DNA from: Chloroflexota bacterium
Lineage (GTDB): Bacteria > Chloroflexota > Limnocylindria > Limnocylindrales > CSP1-4
Direction: 5' to 3'
Length of the DNA stretch: 64,000 nucleotides
Assembly: GCA_021802825.1 (NCBI GenBank)
Contig: JAJZRG010000017.1
Coordinates: 1-64,000, forward strand
Shown here piece by piece: positions 8,481 through 17,295 of the stretch. Each line of letters begins with the position of its first letter. The first letter of the stretch is position 1. The notes below the pieces were generated by a model. That model was not told the DNA's origin and ran no database searches. It saw only the letters and a list, made by a program, of their open reading frames with translations. The position numbers and the translations under genes were made by a program.

Positions 8481-9333
8481 ACGCGAAGGCCGCGCACAGC
8501 CCCCGACGTTCGAGGCCGCGCCGTTCAACGCCTCCGCGGATCTCTGCGGCGACCCCGTCGGTGCGCGCCTCCGCGTGCTCCTCGCCGGCAACCAGTACAT
8601 GGCCGTGCCCGATCTCGTCGAGGGCTTCGTTCGCGCCAACCCGGACGACGGGCCCGTGTTCTACGAGACCCTGCCCCCCGGAATCGTCACAGCCCAGGTG
8701 CGGGCGGGCCAGCTCCGGATCGGCTGTCTCGAGCTCCGTTTCACACCCGACGTTGTCGCCGCGAGCCCACGCGCTCTGGCGGAGCTCTCGGCCGACGGTC
8801 TCGTCGACAAGCCGCGAACGTACGCGAGCAACACCCTGGCGTTGCTGGTACGGTCCGGTAATCCCGCCGGCATCACGTCGGTCGCCGACCTCGGCCGACC
8901 AGGACTTCGAGTCGCTCTCCCGGACCCGAAGACGGAAGGGATCGGCCGCCTCGCACTCGAGGTCCTCGCCGCCGCGGGCGGGCCGAGTCTCCGAGACGCC
9001 GTCATGGGCGAGAAGCGCCAAGCGGGTGAGACGATCCTGACGACGATCCATCACCGTCAGACACCCGCCTGGCTCGTCGAGGGTCGGATCGACGTCGGGA
9101 TCGTCTGGGAGACCGAGGCGCGATACCAGAGCGGCATCGGGACGCCCGTGGTTCCGGTCGCCATCGACGAGGGCGCGAACCAGCGCGGCGAGTACGCCGC
9201 CGCCATCGTGCGCGACGCGCCCCACCGACTCGCTGCCGAACGATTCCTCGACCACCTCACGGGCGAGCCAGGACGCACGACATACGCGCACTTCGGCTTC
9301 TCGGTGCCTCCTCCGCGGCGGTCGCTCGCGTAG
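8467..9333 (+). CDS. ModA/type-2 binding-protein-like protein lacking a signal peptide
   Basis: Protein of 288 aa with a type-2 periplasmic-binding fold like molybdate/tungstate-binding proteins: 'LRVLLAGNQYMAVPDLVEGF' at the start of the domain, 'ALLVRSGNPAGITSVADL', 'GIGRLALEVLAAAG', 'ETILTTIHHRQTPAWLVEGR' and 'VGIVWETEARYQ'. No signal peptide or lipobox exists in front, as the sequence begins with polar residues and the domain starts about residue 32. Upstream in-frame starts do not add one. It overlaps the DsrE-like gene, and no ABC permease or ATPase follows. It may be a cytosolic ligand sensor or oxyanion carrier. Fold assignment is good; function is open. Confidence 0.72.
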   Translation: MSGPEREGRAQPPTFEAAPFNASADLCGDPVGARLRVLLAGNQYMAVPDLVEGFVRANPDDGPVFYETLPPGIVTAQVRAGQLRIGCLELRFTPDVVAASPRALAELSADGLVDKPRTYASNTLALLVRSGNPAGITSVADLGRPGLRVALPDPKTEGIGRLALEVLAAAGGPSLRDAVMGEKRQAGETILTTIHHRQTPAWLVEGRIDVGIVWETEARYQSGIGTPVVPVAIDEGANQRGEYAAAIVRDAPHRLAAERFLDHLTGEPGRTTYAHFGFSVPPPRRSLA

Positions 9334-9377
9334 TCCCTGAGGCCTCCGCCCGCGGCGTCAGTCGTCGTGGCCGATTG

Positions 9378-9418
9378 ACCCGGCGCGTCTTCACACCCGG
9401 CGCGTCTTGCATTGACAC
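9378..9418 (+). promoter_or_regulatory. Direct repeat and -35-like element before membrane protein
   Basis: ACCCGGCGCGTCTT occurs at 9378-9391 and 9395-9408 (period 17), followed by a TTGACA at 9413-9418. No convincing -10 follows. It may be a regulator site or promoter for the next gene. Confidence 0.3.
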
Positions 9419-9469
9419 TTGGCCGAAACCGACGCACGCTCCGCTCCTCGAACCGGGAGGGTGAGTCGC

Positions 9470-10033
9470 GTGGGCGCGTGGATCGGAGCAGCACCGTCGG
9501 GCCGAAACCGCGGGTCTCTCGTCATCGTCGGGGTGGCCGTCCCGCTGGCGGTGACAGCGCTCGCCTACGTCCTGTGGTGGATCAGCGACCGTCTCCTGTA
9601 CGTTGGTCCCCTCGACCGAGCGGCATTCGGCTGGATCGTCGTTGTTCCTACCTGGATCGCCGCTCCCGTCGCGGCCGGGTTCGCGTGGAGAATGCTCGAT
9701 CGGCGCACGACCTTGGCCGTAGCCATTCTGGTCGGGATGGTGATCGCCGCCGGTGCGGGACTGCTCCTGTGGCAGGCCGTTGCCTCCCCAGCGTGCGAAA
9801 CGGGCGCGATCCACACCGCCCAGGAGATTGCGCTGCCCTCGCTGCTCGTCGGCGCGGTTGTGGGCGGCGGGGTGGCGTTGAGTGGCCTGGTTTCGGCGCA
9901 CTCGGCGCGGCGGGGACGGCTTGTCAGCGCCGTGGTCCTCGGGGCAGCCTGGGAGGCGCTCATGATCGTTGCGGCGATCATCGTCGCAGCCAGCTTGATC
10001 CTTGGCCCTGCCTGTCAGCGACCGTCGATCTGA
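9470..10033 (+). CDS. Hypothetical five-helix membrane protein
   Basis: Protein of 187 aa with about five transmembrane helices: 'LVIVGVAVPLAVTALAYVLW', 'GWIVVVPTWIAAPVAAGFAW', 'LAVAILVGMVIAAGAGLLLW', 'LLVGAVVGGGVALSGLV' and 'ALMIVAAIIVAASLILG'. Two cysteines (ASPAC, GPAC) may face the outside. GTG 9470 is preferred because GGGAGG lies 9 nt upstream; a TTG at 9419 would lengthen it. No family is recognised. It is convergent with osmC, with a hairpin between them. Confidence 0.55.
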   Translation: MGAWIGAAPSGRNRGSLVIVGVAVPLAVTALAYVLWWISDRLLYVGPLDRAAFGWIVVVPTWIAAPVAAGFAWRMLDRRTTLAVAILVGMVIAAGAGLLLWQAVASPACETGAIHTAQEIALPSLLVGAVVGGGVALSGLVSAHSARRGRLVSAVVLGAAWEALMIVAAIIVAASLILGPACQRPSI

Positions 10034-10052
10034 TCGGGCGGCGGTGTCAGGT

Positions 10053-10070
10053 CGGCTCCACTCGGAGCCG
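10053..10070. terminator. Hairpin between convergent genes
   Basis: CGGCTCC-ACTC-GGAGCCG is a perfect 7-bp stem with 4-nt loop, 20 nt after the membrane-protein stop. No T-tract follows, so termination is a guess from position. Confidence 0.4.
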
Positions 10071-10250
10071 TCCGCAGCGGTCGGGGTTGGTGCCGCGATT
10101 GGCCGAGCTGCGCACGCGACCAGGTCGCCGTGGCCTCAGTCACCTCGGCCATGGCCGCGAACGATGCCGGTCGCCACGGAGCACAACGGTCCGCCCGTCG
10201 TGATCGCGGCAACGGCATCGTCCAGGCCGTACGCAGGAGAGCCCGTGTCC

Positions 10251-10817
10251 CTACTCGATCACGACGAGGTCCGTACTAACGCTGAGCGGGTTGGCCAGGA
10301 TGTCGCGGACGGGCGACGTGTCCTGCACGTACTGACACAGCTCCTCGAGCTGCGCGACCGTCGCGTTCGGCGAGCGAACCCAGCTCTTGGCGCGGATCTC
10401 CGAGAACCCCGCTCGCGGGCCACCGAGCCCCAGGAACCGGTGAAGGTCGAGGTCGCCCTCGACCTCGTATCGCAGCTCCTCGATCTCGATGCCCCTGGCC
10501 GCGGCGTTGTACGCGTACCCCACGGCGTAGCAGAAGGCGAGCGCCTGGAGCACGAGCTCGACCGCATTCGGACCGGCGTTCGTGCCGAGGAGGACCGGCG
10601 GCTCATCGCCGATGAGCTCGAAGGCAGTCGCACGCTCAGACGTCGTCGCGCCGGCGTGCTCGAATTCTTGGATCTCGCCTCGACTGCGCCCGCCGGACTC
10701 CCAAGAGCTGCGGGCCCGGAACGTGAACTTCGCCAGGTTCGGGTCGCCTTGGACCGCTCCGACCGTCGCGACCAGTCGATCGACATCGACGCCATTTCGA
10801 CCTGTGATCGTCGCCAT
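10251..10817 (-). CDS. OsmC/Ohr-family peroxidase-like protein
   Basis: Cytosolic protein of 188 aa. The two cysteines expected for peroxide reduction are present: C96 in 'QALAFCYAVGY' and C161 in 'LEELCQYVQDTS'. 'GTNAGPNAVELVLQALAFC' is the characteristic central helix start. The family reduces organic hydroperoxides or fatty-acid peroxides. A strong Shine-Dalgarno (GGAGGAAGGG) sits directly before ATG. It is divergent from the ECF sigma gene and shares its upstream region, so both may respond to the same stress. Confidence 0.9.
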   Translation of the reverse strand: MATITGRNGVDVDRLVATVGAVQGDPNLAKFTFRARSSWESGGRSRGEIQEFEHAGATTSERATAFELIGDEPPVLLGTNAGPNAVELVLQALAFCYAVGYAYNAAARGIEIEELRYEVEGDLDLHRFLGLGGPRAGFSEIRAKSWVRSPNATVAQLEELCQYVQDTSPVRDILANPLSVSTDLVVIE

Positions 10818-10908
10818 CCCTTCCTCCTTGCCGGATCAAGGCCGGCCTTGGGTAGTTGGTGATGGCGAGAGACGCTGCCATGTACGGAGATATTCCCGGC
10901 CGGGAGAC

Positions 10909-10935
10909 GGGAATAATCGAGGCTCGCTGATCGTC
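10909..10935 (+). promoter_or_regulatory. ECF-type promoter P1 before the sigma gene
   Basis: GGGAATAA (10909-10916), 15-nt spacer, CGTC (10932-10935). The -10 CGTC is typical of ECF sigma factors. The same elements with the same spacing recur at 12751. The -35 also forms the right arm of TATTCCCG...CGGGAATA (left arm at about 10890). Predicted use is autoregulation of the downstream sigma factor. Confidence 0.65.
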
Positions 10936-10988
10936 AGAATGGGAGAGGCCAATCTGCCCCTCGGGCGAACGCCGCAGCACGAGGACAC

Positions 10989-11645
10989 GTGACGATCGTC
11001 TTGGAAACGAGAGCGACCCCATCGGCGCGCCTCATCCCCACGGCGGCCGCGGCACCCGAGCGTCCGCCGTTCGCCGACGTCGTCCGCGAGCACCTGGACG
11101 GGCTGTATGGGTTCTGCGTCCGGCTCGCGAACCACGCGACCGATGCGGAGGACCTGGTACAGGAGACTCTCATCCGGGCGATGCGGGCGTACGACGGCCT
11201 GCGCGATCCGGCCCGCGCCAAGGGCTGGCTGTTCGCGATCGCGACGAACGTCTGGCGGGACCAGTCTCGTGCCCGGCGACGCGAGGTGACGACGGTGCCG
11301 ATCGACACGCCGGACGGCGATGACGACACGTTCTCGCTCTTCCAGACGATCGCCATGGAGGATCCCTTCCCCTACTCGGACGAGCTTCACCTCGACTTCC
11401 TGCGGCTGTTCCGAGACGAGGATGTCAGCGCAGTGTTCGCCTTGATCACGCCCGCCTTCCGGCTGCCGCTGATTCTCACCGTCGTCCACGGCTTCTCGTG
11501 CAAGGAGGCCGCGGCGATCCTCGAGATCCCCCTGGGCACGCTTCTCTCACGCCTTCATCGAGGCCGCAAGCAGCTTGAGCGCGGCCTTTGGGATTACGCG
11601 GTCGCCAATGGCCTGGTGACGACCGCGGAGGGGGTCCAATCATGA
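10989..11645 (+). CDS. ECF-type RNA polymerase sigma factor
   Basis: Sigma factor of 218 aa. The sigma-2 domain contains 'DAEDLVQETLIRAMRAYDGL' (52-71), and region 2.4 lies around 'AIATNVWRDQSRARRRE'. The sigma-4 domain contains 'FRLPLILTVVHGFSCKEAAA' and 'EIPLGTLLSRLHRGRKQLER'. An acidic linker ('TPDGDDDTFS') joins them. GTG start with GAGGA upstream. Its TGA overlaps the ATG of a zinc-binding anti-sigma gene. A matching ECF promoter lies about 55 nt upstream. Confidence 0.95.
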   Translation: MTIVLETRATPSARLIPTAAAAPERPPFADVVREHLDGLYGFCVRLANHATDAEDLVQETLIRAMRAYDGLRDPARAKGWLFAIATNVWRDQSRARRREVTTVPIDTPDGDDDTFSLFQTIAMEDPFPYSDELHLDFLRLFRDEDVSAVFALITPAFRLPLILTVVHGFSCKEAAAILEIPLGTLLSRLHRGRKQLERGLWDYAVANGLVTTAEGVQS

Positions 11646-11893
11646 TCGACTGTCGCGAAGCCGTCCGTCGCATGTGGGCGTATCTCGACCACGAACTGGC
11701 TGACAAGCCGATCTCCGAATTCGAGGCCCACCTCGAGACCTGCCAGCGCTGCTGCGGCGAGCTCGACTTCAACCGCCACCTGCGTGAGGTCGTCGCGGCC
11801 AAGTCCCCGGCGCTGCCCGTACCCCCCGAGGTGCGCTCGCGGCTCGAGATACTGCTCGCGGGTGGCCAGAACCAGCTGGAGAACCCGACATGA
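11642..11893 (+). CDS. Zinc-finger (zf-HC2/ZAS) anti-sigma factor
   Basis: Soluble protein of 83 aa with the anti-sigma zinc motif HxxxCxxC ('HLETCQRC'), plus an upstream Cys ('MIDCREAV') and a His in 'LDHELAD'. It has no transmembrane segment, so it probably acts as a cytosolic redox- or ligand-sensing anti-sigma factor that holds the sigma gene product encoded just before it. Start and stop both overlap neighbouring genes by ATGA, so expression is tightly coupled. Confidence 0.9.
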   Translation: MIDCREAVRRMWAYLDHELADKPISEFEAHLETCQRCCGELDFNRHLREVVAAKSPALPVPPEVRSRLEILLAGGQNQLENPT

Positions 11894-12741
11894 CCGGCGT
11901 CCAGATGCACTTCGAGGACGGTGACCTGCTGGCCCAGAACGCCATTCGCTCGGTCGTGCGCGACACGTATGGCGCGGTCGAACCGACCGATCGGCGTGTC
12001 GCGGAGCGGTTCTACTCCCCCAACGAGCTCGCTGGCCTGCCGGAGACGGCGGTCCGCATAGCACTCGGGGTTGGCAATCCGGTCCGCCACGCCGACCTGC
12101 AACCTGGCCAGGATGTCATCGACCTCGGCTCCGGCGGCGGCATCGATTGCCTGCTCGCGGCCCGCGCGGTCGGCCCCTCCGGCTCGGTGGTCGGTGTCGA
12201 CTTCTTGTCGGACATGGTCGGCCGGGCGACGGCCGCGGCAGCCGAGGCCGGCCACGCCAACGTGCGGATCCTCGAAGGGCTCATCGAGGCCCTGCCGGTG
12301 CCGGACGCGTCGGCGGACGTCGTGATCAGCAACGGCGTCGTCAACCTCTCGCCGCGCAAGGCCCGGGTCCTCGCGGAGGCGTTCCGGGTGCTCCGTCCGG
12401 GCGGTCGTCTGGCGATCGTCGACCTCGTCCTCGAGCACGACCTGCCGCCCGAGATCCAGACGCATCCCGCCGCCTGGGCCGGCTGTCTGTCGGGCGCGCT
12501 CTCGGAGATCTCGCTGTACAAGGGGATCCGGCGGGCCGGCTTCCGCGACGTGTCGATCAAGCCACTGGCGCCGTTCGGGATCAGCGAGTGCGCGCTGTAT
12601 CCGCTCTTCGGCGAGGAGCTGCTGAGCCTCATGCGCGCCACGCTCCAGACGGAGCAGCAGGACCGGATCGCGACAAGCGTCTTCGTCCACGGCCGCAAGC
12701 CGATCGGCGACGGACGGCTCCCGGGTCGAGCTCGGAAATGA
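11890..12741 (+). CDS. ArsM-like SAM-dependent methyltransferase lacking two arsenic-site cysteines
   Basis: Class I methyltransferase of 283 aa. The SAM loop 'DLGSGGG' (78-84), 'GVDFLSDMV' and 'FRVLRPGGRLAIVD' follow the arsenite methyltransferase pattern closely. In arsenite methyltransferases three cysteines bind As(III). Here the first is V61 ('LGVGNP'), the second is G149 ('ISNGVVNLS'), and only C199 ('WAGCLSGAL') remains. It is therefore unlikely to methylate arsenite. It is the third gene of the ECF operon and overlaps the anti-sigma gene by ATGA. The true acceptor is unknown. Confidence 0.85.
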   Translation: MTGVQMHFEDGDLLAQNAIRSVVRDTYGAVEPTDRRVAERFYSPNELAGLPETAVRIALGVGNPVRHADLQPGQDVIDLGSGGGIDCLLAARAVGPSGSVVGVDFLSDMVGRATAAAAEAGHANVRILEGLIEALPVPDASADVVISNGVVNLSPRKARVLAEAFRVLRPGGRLAIVDLVLEHDLPPEIQTHPAAWAGCLSGALSEISLYKGIRRAGFRDVSIKPLAPFGISECALYPLFGEELLSLMRATLQTEQQDRIATSVFVHGRKPIGDGRLPGRARK

Positions 12742-12750
12742 GTCGAGGTC

Positions 12751-12777
12751 GGGAATAACCGGTCGCCGATCGTCGTC
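12751..12777 (+). promoter_or_regulatory. ECF-type promoter P2 before the second methyltransferase
   Basis: GGGAATAA (12751-12758), 15-nt spacer, CGTC (12774-12777), identical in elements and spacing to P1 at 10909. It lies 49 nt before the ATG of the next gene. The repeat strongly suggests one ECF sigma factor reads both. Confidence 0.65.
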
Positions 12778-12826
12778 TTCACCGACGAGCGCGGCTCCGA
12801 CCGAGCCGCCCCGCCAGGAGCCGCTC

Positions 12827-13606
12827 ATGACCGAGATCCTGCACCCGCCGACCGTCGATCTGGACGCGCTGCGAGCGTCGATCCGAGCCGAATACGCGGC
12901 CGTCGCGTCACAGCCGGATCGTGGCTTCCACTTTCACACTGGGTACCGTCTGGCCGCGATCCTCGGCTATCCGCAGGAGTGGATCGAGTGGCTGCCGCGC
13001 GGCGCGGCGTTGTCGATGGCGGGCACTGGCAATCCGTTCGCGCTCGGTGACATCGGACAGGGCGAGCGTGTCGTCGACTGCGGATCGGGAGCGGGTGCGG
13101 ATGCGCTGATCGCCGCTCGGCTGGTGGGCCCCGCAGGAAGCGTCATCGGCATCGACATGACGCCCGAGATGCTCGCCACGGCGCGCTCGAATGCTGCCCA
13201 GGCCGGCCTCGCCAACGTCGAGTTCCGGGAGGGCCTCCTGGAGTCCCTGCCGGTTGACACCGGATGGGCCGACGTCGTCATCTCGAACGGCGTGCTCAAC
13301 CTCGTCCCCGACAAGGCGGCCGCGCTGGCCGAGATGCACCGGGTGCTGCGACCGGGCGGACGACTCCAGGCCGCCGATATCGTCCTCGAGCGGTCGGTCT
13401 CGTCCACCTCGAAACAGGACGTGAGCCTGTGGACGGGCTGCATCGCGGGTGGGCTCCTGGCGGATGAGCTCGTGGCCCTGGTTTCCGGCGCCGGGTTCCA
13501 CGACGTCGAACTGGTGCGCGGCGGCGATGTGTTCGCGGGCGCGCCCCAGGCATCGAGTGCCGCCGATTTCGGCACCAGGGGCGCAGGGATCCGGGCGCGG
13601 CGGTGA
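12827..13606 (+). CDS. Second ArsM-like methyltransferase, arsenic cysteines also missing
   Basis: Class I SAM methyltransferase of 259 aa, paralogous to the preceding one. The SAM loop is 'DCGSGAGADA', then 'IGIDMTPEMLATAR' and 'HRVLRPGGRLQAADIV'. At the arsenic-site positions it has 'AGTGNP' (no Cys, 66-70) and 'VISNGVLNL' (G155), and keeps only C205 ('LWTGCIAGGL'). AGGAG stands 6 nt before the ATG. It has its own ECF-type promoter and is followed by an overlapping truncated frame. Methyl transfer is secure; the substrate is not. Confidence 0.85.
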   Translation: MTEILHPPTVDLDALRASIRAEYAAVASQPDRGFHFHTGYRLAAILGYPQEWIEWLPRGAALSMAGTGNPFALGDIGQGERVVDCGSGAGADALIAARLVGPAGSVIGIDMTPEMLATARSNAAQAGLANVEFREGLLESLPVDTGWADVVISNGVLNLVPDKAAALAEMHRVLRPGGRLQAADIVLERSVSSTSKQDVSLWTGCIAGGLLADELVALVSGAGFHDVELVRGGDVFAGAPQASSAADFGTRGAGIRARR

Positions 13607-13714
13607 CCCGGCGGGTCATGACGTATCAGGACCTGCCCGACCCCGTCGAGACGGCCTTCCGCAATCTCGGCGGAGCGCTGTACACGGGCGACGGCGCCGC
13701 GGTGGCCGTGATTG
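13603..13714 (+). pseudogene. Truncated ORF fragment at a junction
   Basis: A GTG overlapping the methyltransferase stop (GTGA) opens a frame whose first about 37 residues look protein-like ('YQDLPDPVETAFRNLGGALY'). It then runs into sequence antisense to the FGGY kinase, whose stop is at 13715. The frame continues to 14007, but the amino acids beyond about residue 38 are Arg/Pro-rich antisense noise. It is probably the 5' end of a lost operon gene cut by a rearrangement. Family not recognised. Confidence 0.5.
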
Positions 13715-15304
13715 TCAGGGGAGCGCCCGGACGGCCTCCCGCTCGATCGCGAGGCCGGCCCGGTGGCGGGCGTAGAACGCCTCGAACCCCGCCACGTCGC
13801 GGGGGTCGGGCCGCACGCACGGCGCGACGCTGCCGGCGGTGCGGGCGTCGAGGTAGTCGGCCAGCGACAGCCCCGTGTCGGCCTCGAGCAGGTAGGCGGC
13901 CAGCAGGGCCATCCCCCACGCCCCGCCCTCACCCGCGGTCGCGGAGACGCTCACGGGCGCGTCGAGGGCCGCGGCCATCATCCGCTGGCCGGTGTCGCCG
14001 CCCTTGAAGAAGCCGCCGTGGCCGCGGATCTCGTCGATGACGACGCCTTCCTCCCGGGTGAGGATGTCCATCCCGGTCCGCAGCGCGCACAGCGAGGCGA
14101 AGGACATCGCGCGCATGAAGTTCGGGAGCGTGAAGCGGGCGTCCTGGCTGCGCGCGAACAGCGGCCTGCCCTCCGTGAAACCGGTCACGTGCTCGCCCGA
14201 GACGTAGTTGATCGACAGCAGCCCGCCGGCGTCCGGGTCCGCGCCCGCGGCGAGCGGCAGCAGCTTGGCGTAGAGGTCGTCGGGGGCTGCCTCCGCGCCC
14301 AACGCCGCCGCCACCTGGCCGAACAGGCCGATCCAGGCGTCGAGGTCCGACGAGCCGTTGTTGGCGTGGGCCATGGCCACCGACTTGCCGTCCGGCGTCA
14401 TGACGAGGTCGATCTCCTCGTGGATGCGGGCCAGCCCCTGCTCCAGGACGATCATCGCGAACACCGACGTGCCGGCGGACACGTTCCCCGACCGTGGCCG
14501 GACGGCGTTGGTGGCGACCATCCCGGTGCCGGCGTCGCCCTCCGGGGGGCAGAGCGGGATGCCCGCGGCGAGGTGGCCGGAAGGGTCGAGCAGCGCGGCC
14601 CCTTCGGCCGTCAGCCGCCCGGCTGGCCGGCCGGCCGTCAGGACAGTGGGCAGGACGTCCCGCAGCGCCCAGCCGAGCCCGCGCGGGGCCACGAGGCCGT
14701 CGAACGCGGCGAGCCGGGAGGCGTCCCAGTCGCCGGTCAGCGGGTCGATCGGGAACATGCCGGAGGCCTCGCCGACACCCATGACCCGCTCCCCTGTGAG
14801 CTTCCAGTGCACGTAGCCCGCGAGGGTGGTCAGGTGGGCGATCCGGGGCACGTGCGGCTGGCCGTCGAGGATCGACTGGTACAGGTGGGCGATGCTCCAG
14901 CGCTGCGGGACGGAGAAGTTGAGCAGGGGCGTCAGCTCCGCGCAGGCCGGGCCGGTGATGTTGTTGCGCCACGTGCGGAACGGCACGAGCAGCTCGTCCT
15001 GCGCATCCAGTGCCACGTAGCCGTGCATCATCCCGCTGCACCCCAGGGCGGCGACGCGGGTCAGCTCAACCGCGTAGCGGTCGCGGACGTCGGCGGCGAG
15101 CGACGCGTAGCAGGCTCGCAAGCCGTCCCAGACGTCCTCAAGGTCGTATGTCCAGACGCCGTCCCGGAGCCGGTTCTCCCATCCGTGCGAGCCCGACGCC
15201 AGCGGCGTGGTGTCCGGGGCGATCAGCGACGCCTTGATGCGCGTGGACCCGAAATCGATCCCGAGGATCGCCTCGCCCGCCCGGATCAGGTCTGCCGCCG
15301 TCAC
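13715..15304 (-). CDS. FGGY-family carbohydrate kinase (YoaC-like)
   Basis: Sugar or polyol kinase of 529 aa. The N-terminal ATPase motif is '[19 protein letters not shown]', followed by '[13 protein letters not shown]', '[20 protein letters not shown]' and a C-terminal '[20 protein letters not shown]' segment typical of the fold. It resembles the FGGY subgroup near YoaC rather than classical xylulokinase. The GTG start lacks a clear ribosome-binding site. No sugar transport gene adjoins it; it stands between a truncated fragment and the fatty-acid operon. The substrate is undetermined. Confidence 0.88.
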   Translation of the reverse strand: MTAADLIRAGEAILGIDFGSTRIKASLIAPDTTPLASGSHGWENRLRDGVWTYDLEDVWDGLRACYASLAADVRDRYAVELTRVAALGCSGMMHGYVALDAQDELLVPFRTWRNNITGPACAELTPLLNFSVPQRWSIAHLYQSILDGQPHVPRIAHLTTLAGYVHWKLTGERVMGVGEASGMFPIDPLTGDWDASRLAAFDGLVAPRGLGWALRDVLPTVLTAGRPAGRLTAEGAALLDPSGHLAAGIPLCPPEGDAGTGMVATNAVRPRSGNVSAGTSVFAMIVLEQGLARIHEEIDLVMTPDGKSVAMAHANNGSSDLDAWIGLFGQVAAALGAEAAPDDLYAKLLPLAAGADPDAGGLLSINYVSGEHVTGFTEGRPLFARSQDARFTLPNFMRAMSFASLCALRTGMDILTREEGVVIDEIRGHGGFFKGGDTGQRMMAAALDAPVSVSATAGEGGAWGMALLAAYLLEADTGLSLADYLDARTAGSVAPCVRPDPRDVAGFEAFYARHRAGLAIEREAVRALP

Positions 15305-15446
15305 GGCCGAAGCTCGAGCGCCGCGACGCGCGTGGGGCGCACGGCCCGTCTCGTCTTCATGGTGCCCGATGCTAGCACCGCGAACCCCTCGTTCCCGGTC
15401 AAGGTCGACGAGGCCGAGCTGGCCCTGCGGCGGCTCGTCGTGCGGG

Positions 15447-17255
15447 TCAGTCCGCGATCGTCGCCGGGGCCTCGCCGGCCTGTTCCGCGATCAGCTCGCG
15501 GCGCAGGACCTTGCCCACGAAGGACCGCGGCAGGCTGGTCCGGATCTCGATCGAGACGGGCCGCTTGTACGAGGCCAGGCTCTCCGCGCAGTACGCCTTG
15601 AGGTCGGCCTCGGTGGCGGTTGCGCCGTCTTTGAGCACGACGTACGCCTTGGGCTCCTGGCCCTTCTTCGCGCTCGGGATCCCGATCGCCACGGCCTCGG
15701 CGACCGCGGGGTGCAGGACCAGGACCTCCTCAATCTCACGCGGGTAGACGTTGGCGCCCGAGACGATGATCAGGTCCTTGATCCGCCCGGCGATCGCGAA
15801 GTACCCGTCGGCGTCCATGGTGGCGAGGTCGCCGGTGTGGAGCCAGCCGTCGCACAGGACCCGCTCCGTCTCGGCGGGGCGCTCTTGGTAGCCGGACATC
15901 ACCTGCGGCCCGCGGACCCAGAGCTCGCCGACCCTGCCGGCCTCGCGGACGCGCTCCCCCGTTGCCAGGTCCACCAGGCACGCGTCGGTGCCGGGCAGGG
16001 GCAGCCCGATCGTGCCGTGGCGGCCGCCGCCGCGAACCGGGTTGACATGGGTGACGGGGCTCGCCTCCGTGAGCCCATACCCCTCGCACAGGCGTCCGCC
16101 GGTGAGCGCCTCGAACTGCTCCTGGACCGACCCGGGGAGCGGGGCGGCGCCGCTGATGCAGGCCTCGATCGAGCGCAGGTCGTGGCGGCCGAGATCGGTC
16201 CGGCCGAGCAGCGCCGCGTAGAACGACGGGATGCCCGGGAAGTAGCGCGGGTGGTAGCGGTCGATGGCCTTGAGGATCATGTCCGGGTCGGGCTTCGGCA
16301 GGAGGACCTGCGTCGCGCCGATGACGAGGGCGAAGTTCATCGCCACCGTGAGCCCGTAGATGTGGAAGAAGGGCAGCGCGCAGAGGACGGCGCTCGCCTC
16401 CCCGTGCTCGCCGGCCATGACGGCCTGGCACTGGACCGCGTTCGCGACGAGGTTCCGGTGGGTCAGCACCGCCTCCTTGGGCAGGCCGGTCGTGCCGCCC
16501 GTGCCCTGGAAGACGGCTGGGTCAGTGGGGCGGGCCGGCGAGTCCACGCGCGTCGCCACGGCCGACGAGGAGGGGGCGGCCACGAGGCGGAACAGGTTCG
16601 GCGTCTCGGGCGTGTGCGGCACGGGGTGCCAGCGGCCCTCGCGGCGCGCCTTGATGGGGTAGAGCCAGCGGATCGGCGCCGGCATCGAGTCCTGGAGCCC
16701 GGCTGTGATGAGGCCCGACAGGCCGGCCGGGGTCCTGAGCACACCGCTGAGCGCCTTGCGGGCGGAGCCGACCCGGGGCGCGAGGATGTCCATCACGACC
16801 GAGAGGCGCGGCCTCGTCTGGCCGAGGAGGCCCTCGAGCTCGCGCTCGACGAGCAGCGGGCTCATCGGCGCGGCGACACAGCCGGCTCGGAGCGTGCCTA
16901 GGAAGGCCACGACGAACGCCGGGCAGGTCGGGAGGTGGAGGCTCACGCAGTCGCCCAGGCCGAGCCCGCTGCTCTGCAGGAACGCCGCGAAGCGGTCAAC
17001 CTGCCGGTCGAGCTCCGCGAACGAGGTCTCGCGGCCGAAGAAGGCGAGCGCCGCGCGGGCCGGGAACCTGGCCGCCGACTGCCGCAGCAGGGCGTCCACC
17101 GTGACGTCGGGGATCTCCGGCTCGGCGGGCACGCCCGGGTCGTAGTGCGCCAGCCACACCCGCTCCGGGTGCGCGCTGCATTCGGCGCGACGGACCGCGT
17201 CAGACAGGCCGCTCAGGCTGCCTGGCGCCTCGTTCGGCGTGTGCACTGCGTCCAT
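15447..17255 (-). CDS. Long-chain acyl-CoA synthetase (AMP-forming)
   Basis: Activates fatty acids to acyl-CoA through acyl-AMP. The protein of 602 aa has the P-loop '[19 protein letters not shown]', motif II '[13 protein letters not shown]', '[17 protein letters not shown]' and '[16 protein letters not shown]', and the C-terminal lysine region '[11 protein letters not shown]'. GGAGG 6 nt before ATG 17255 fixes the start; the frame is open further upstream but inside the preceding intergenic and fadE end. It is the last gene of the tetR-fadN-fadA-fadE series, 40 nt after fadE. Confidence 0.93.
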   Translation of the reverse strand: MDAVHTPNEAPGSLSGLSDAVRRAECSAHPERVWLAHYDPGVPAEPEIPDVTVDALLRQSAARFPARAALAFFGRETSFAELDRQVDRFAAFLQSSGLGLGDCVSLHLPTCPAFVVAFLGTLRAGCVAAPMSPLLVERELEGLLGQTRPRLSVVMDILAPRVGSARKALSGVLRTPAGLSGLITAGLQDSMPAPIRWLYPIKARREGRWHPVPHTPETPNLFRLVAAPSSSAVATRVDSPARPTDPAVFQGTGGTTGLPKEAVLTHRNLVANAVQCQAVMAGEHGEASAVLCALPFFHIYGLTVAMNFALVIGATQVLLPKPDPDMILKAIDRYHPRYFPGIPSFYAALLGRTDLGRHDLRSIEACISGAAPLPGSVQEQFEALTGGRLCEGYGLTEASPVTHVNPVRGGGRHGTIGLPLPGTDACLVDLATGERVREAGRVGELWVRGPQVMSGYQERPAETERVLCDGWLHTGDLATMDADGYFAIAGRIKDLIIVSGANVYPREIEEVLVLHPAVAEAVAIGIPSAKKGQEPKAYVVLKDGATATEADLKAYCAESLASYKRPVSIEIRTSLPRSFVGKVLRRELIAEQAGEAPATIAD

Positions 17256-17295
17256 CTGCCGCCTCCGTTGAGCTTGACGCTCGGCTTTCGGCCGA

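Noticed and set aside
11890-13606. Arsenic detoxification operon
   Set aside because: Two of three arsenic-site cysteines are lost in both methyltransferases, and there is no arsR, arsC or arsenite pump.
13712-16901. Plus-strand frames of 629 and 564 codons
   Set aside because: Antisense to the FGGY kinase and acyl-CoA synthetase, whose own motifs are intact. Composition is typical of GC-rich antisense reading.
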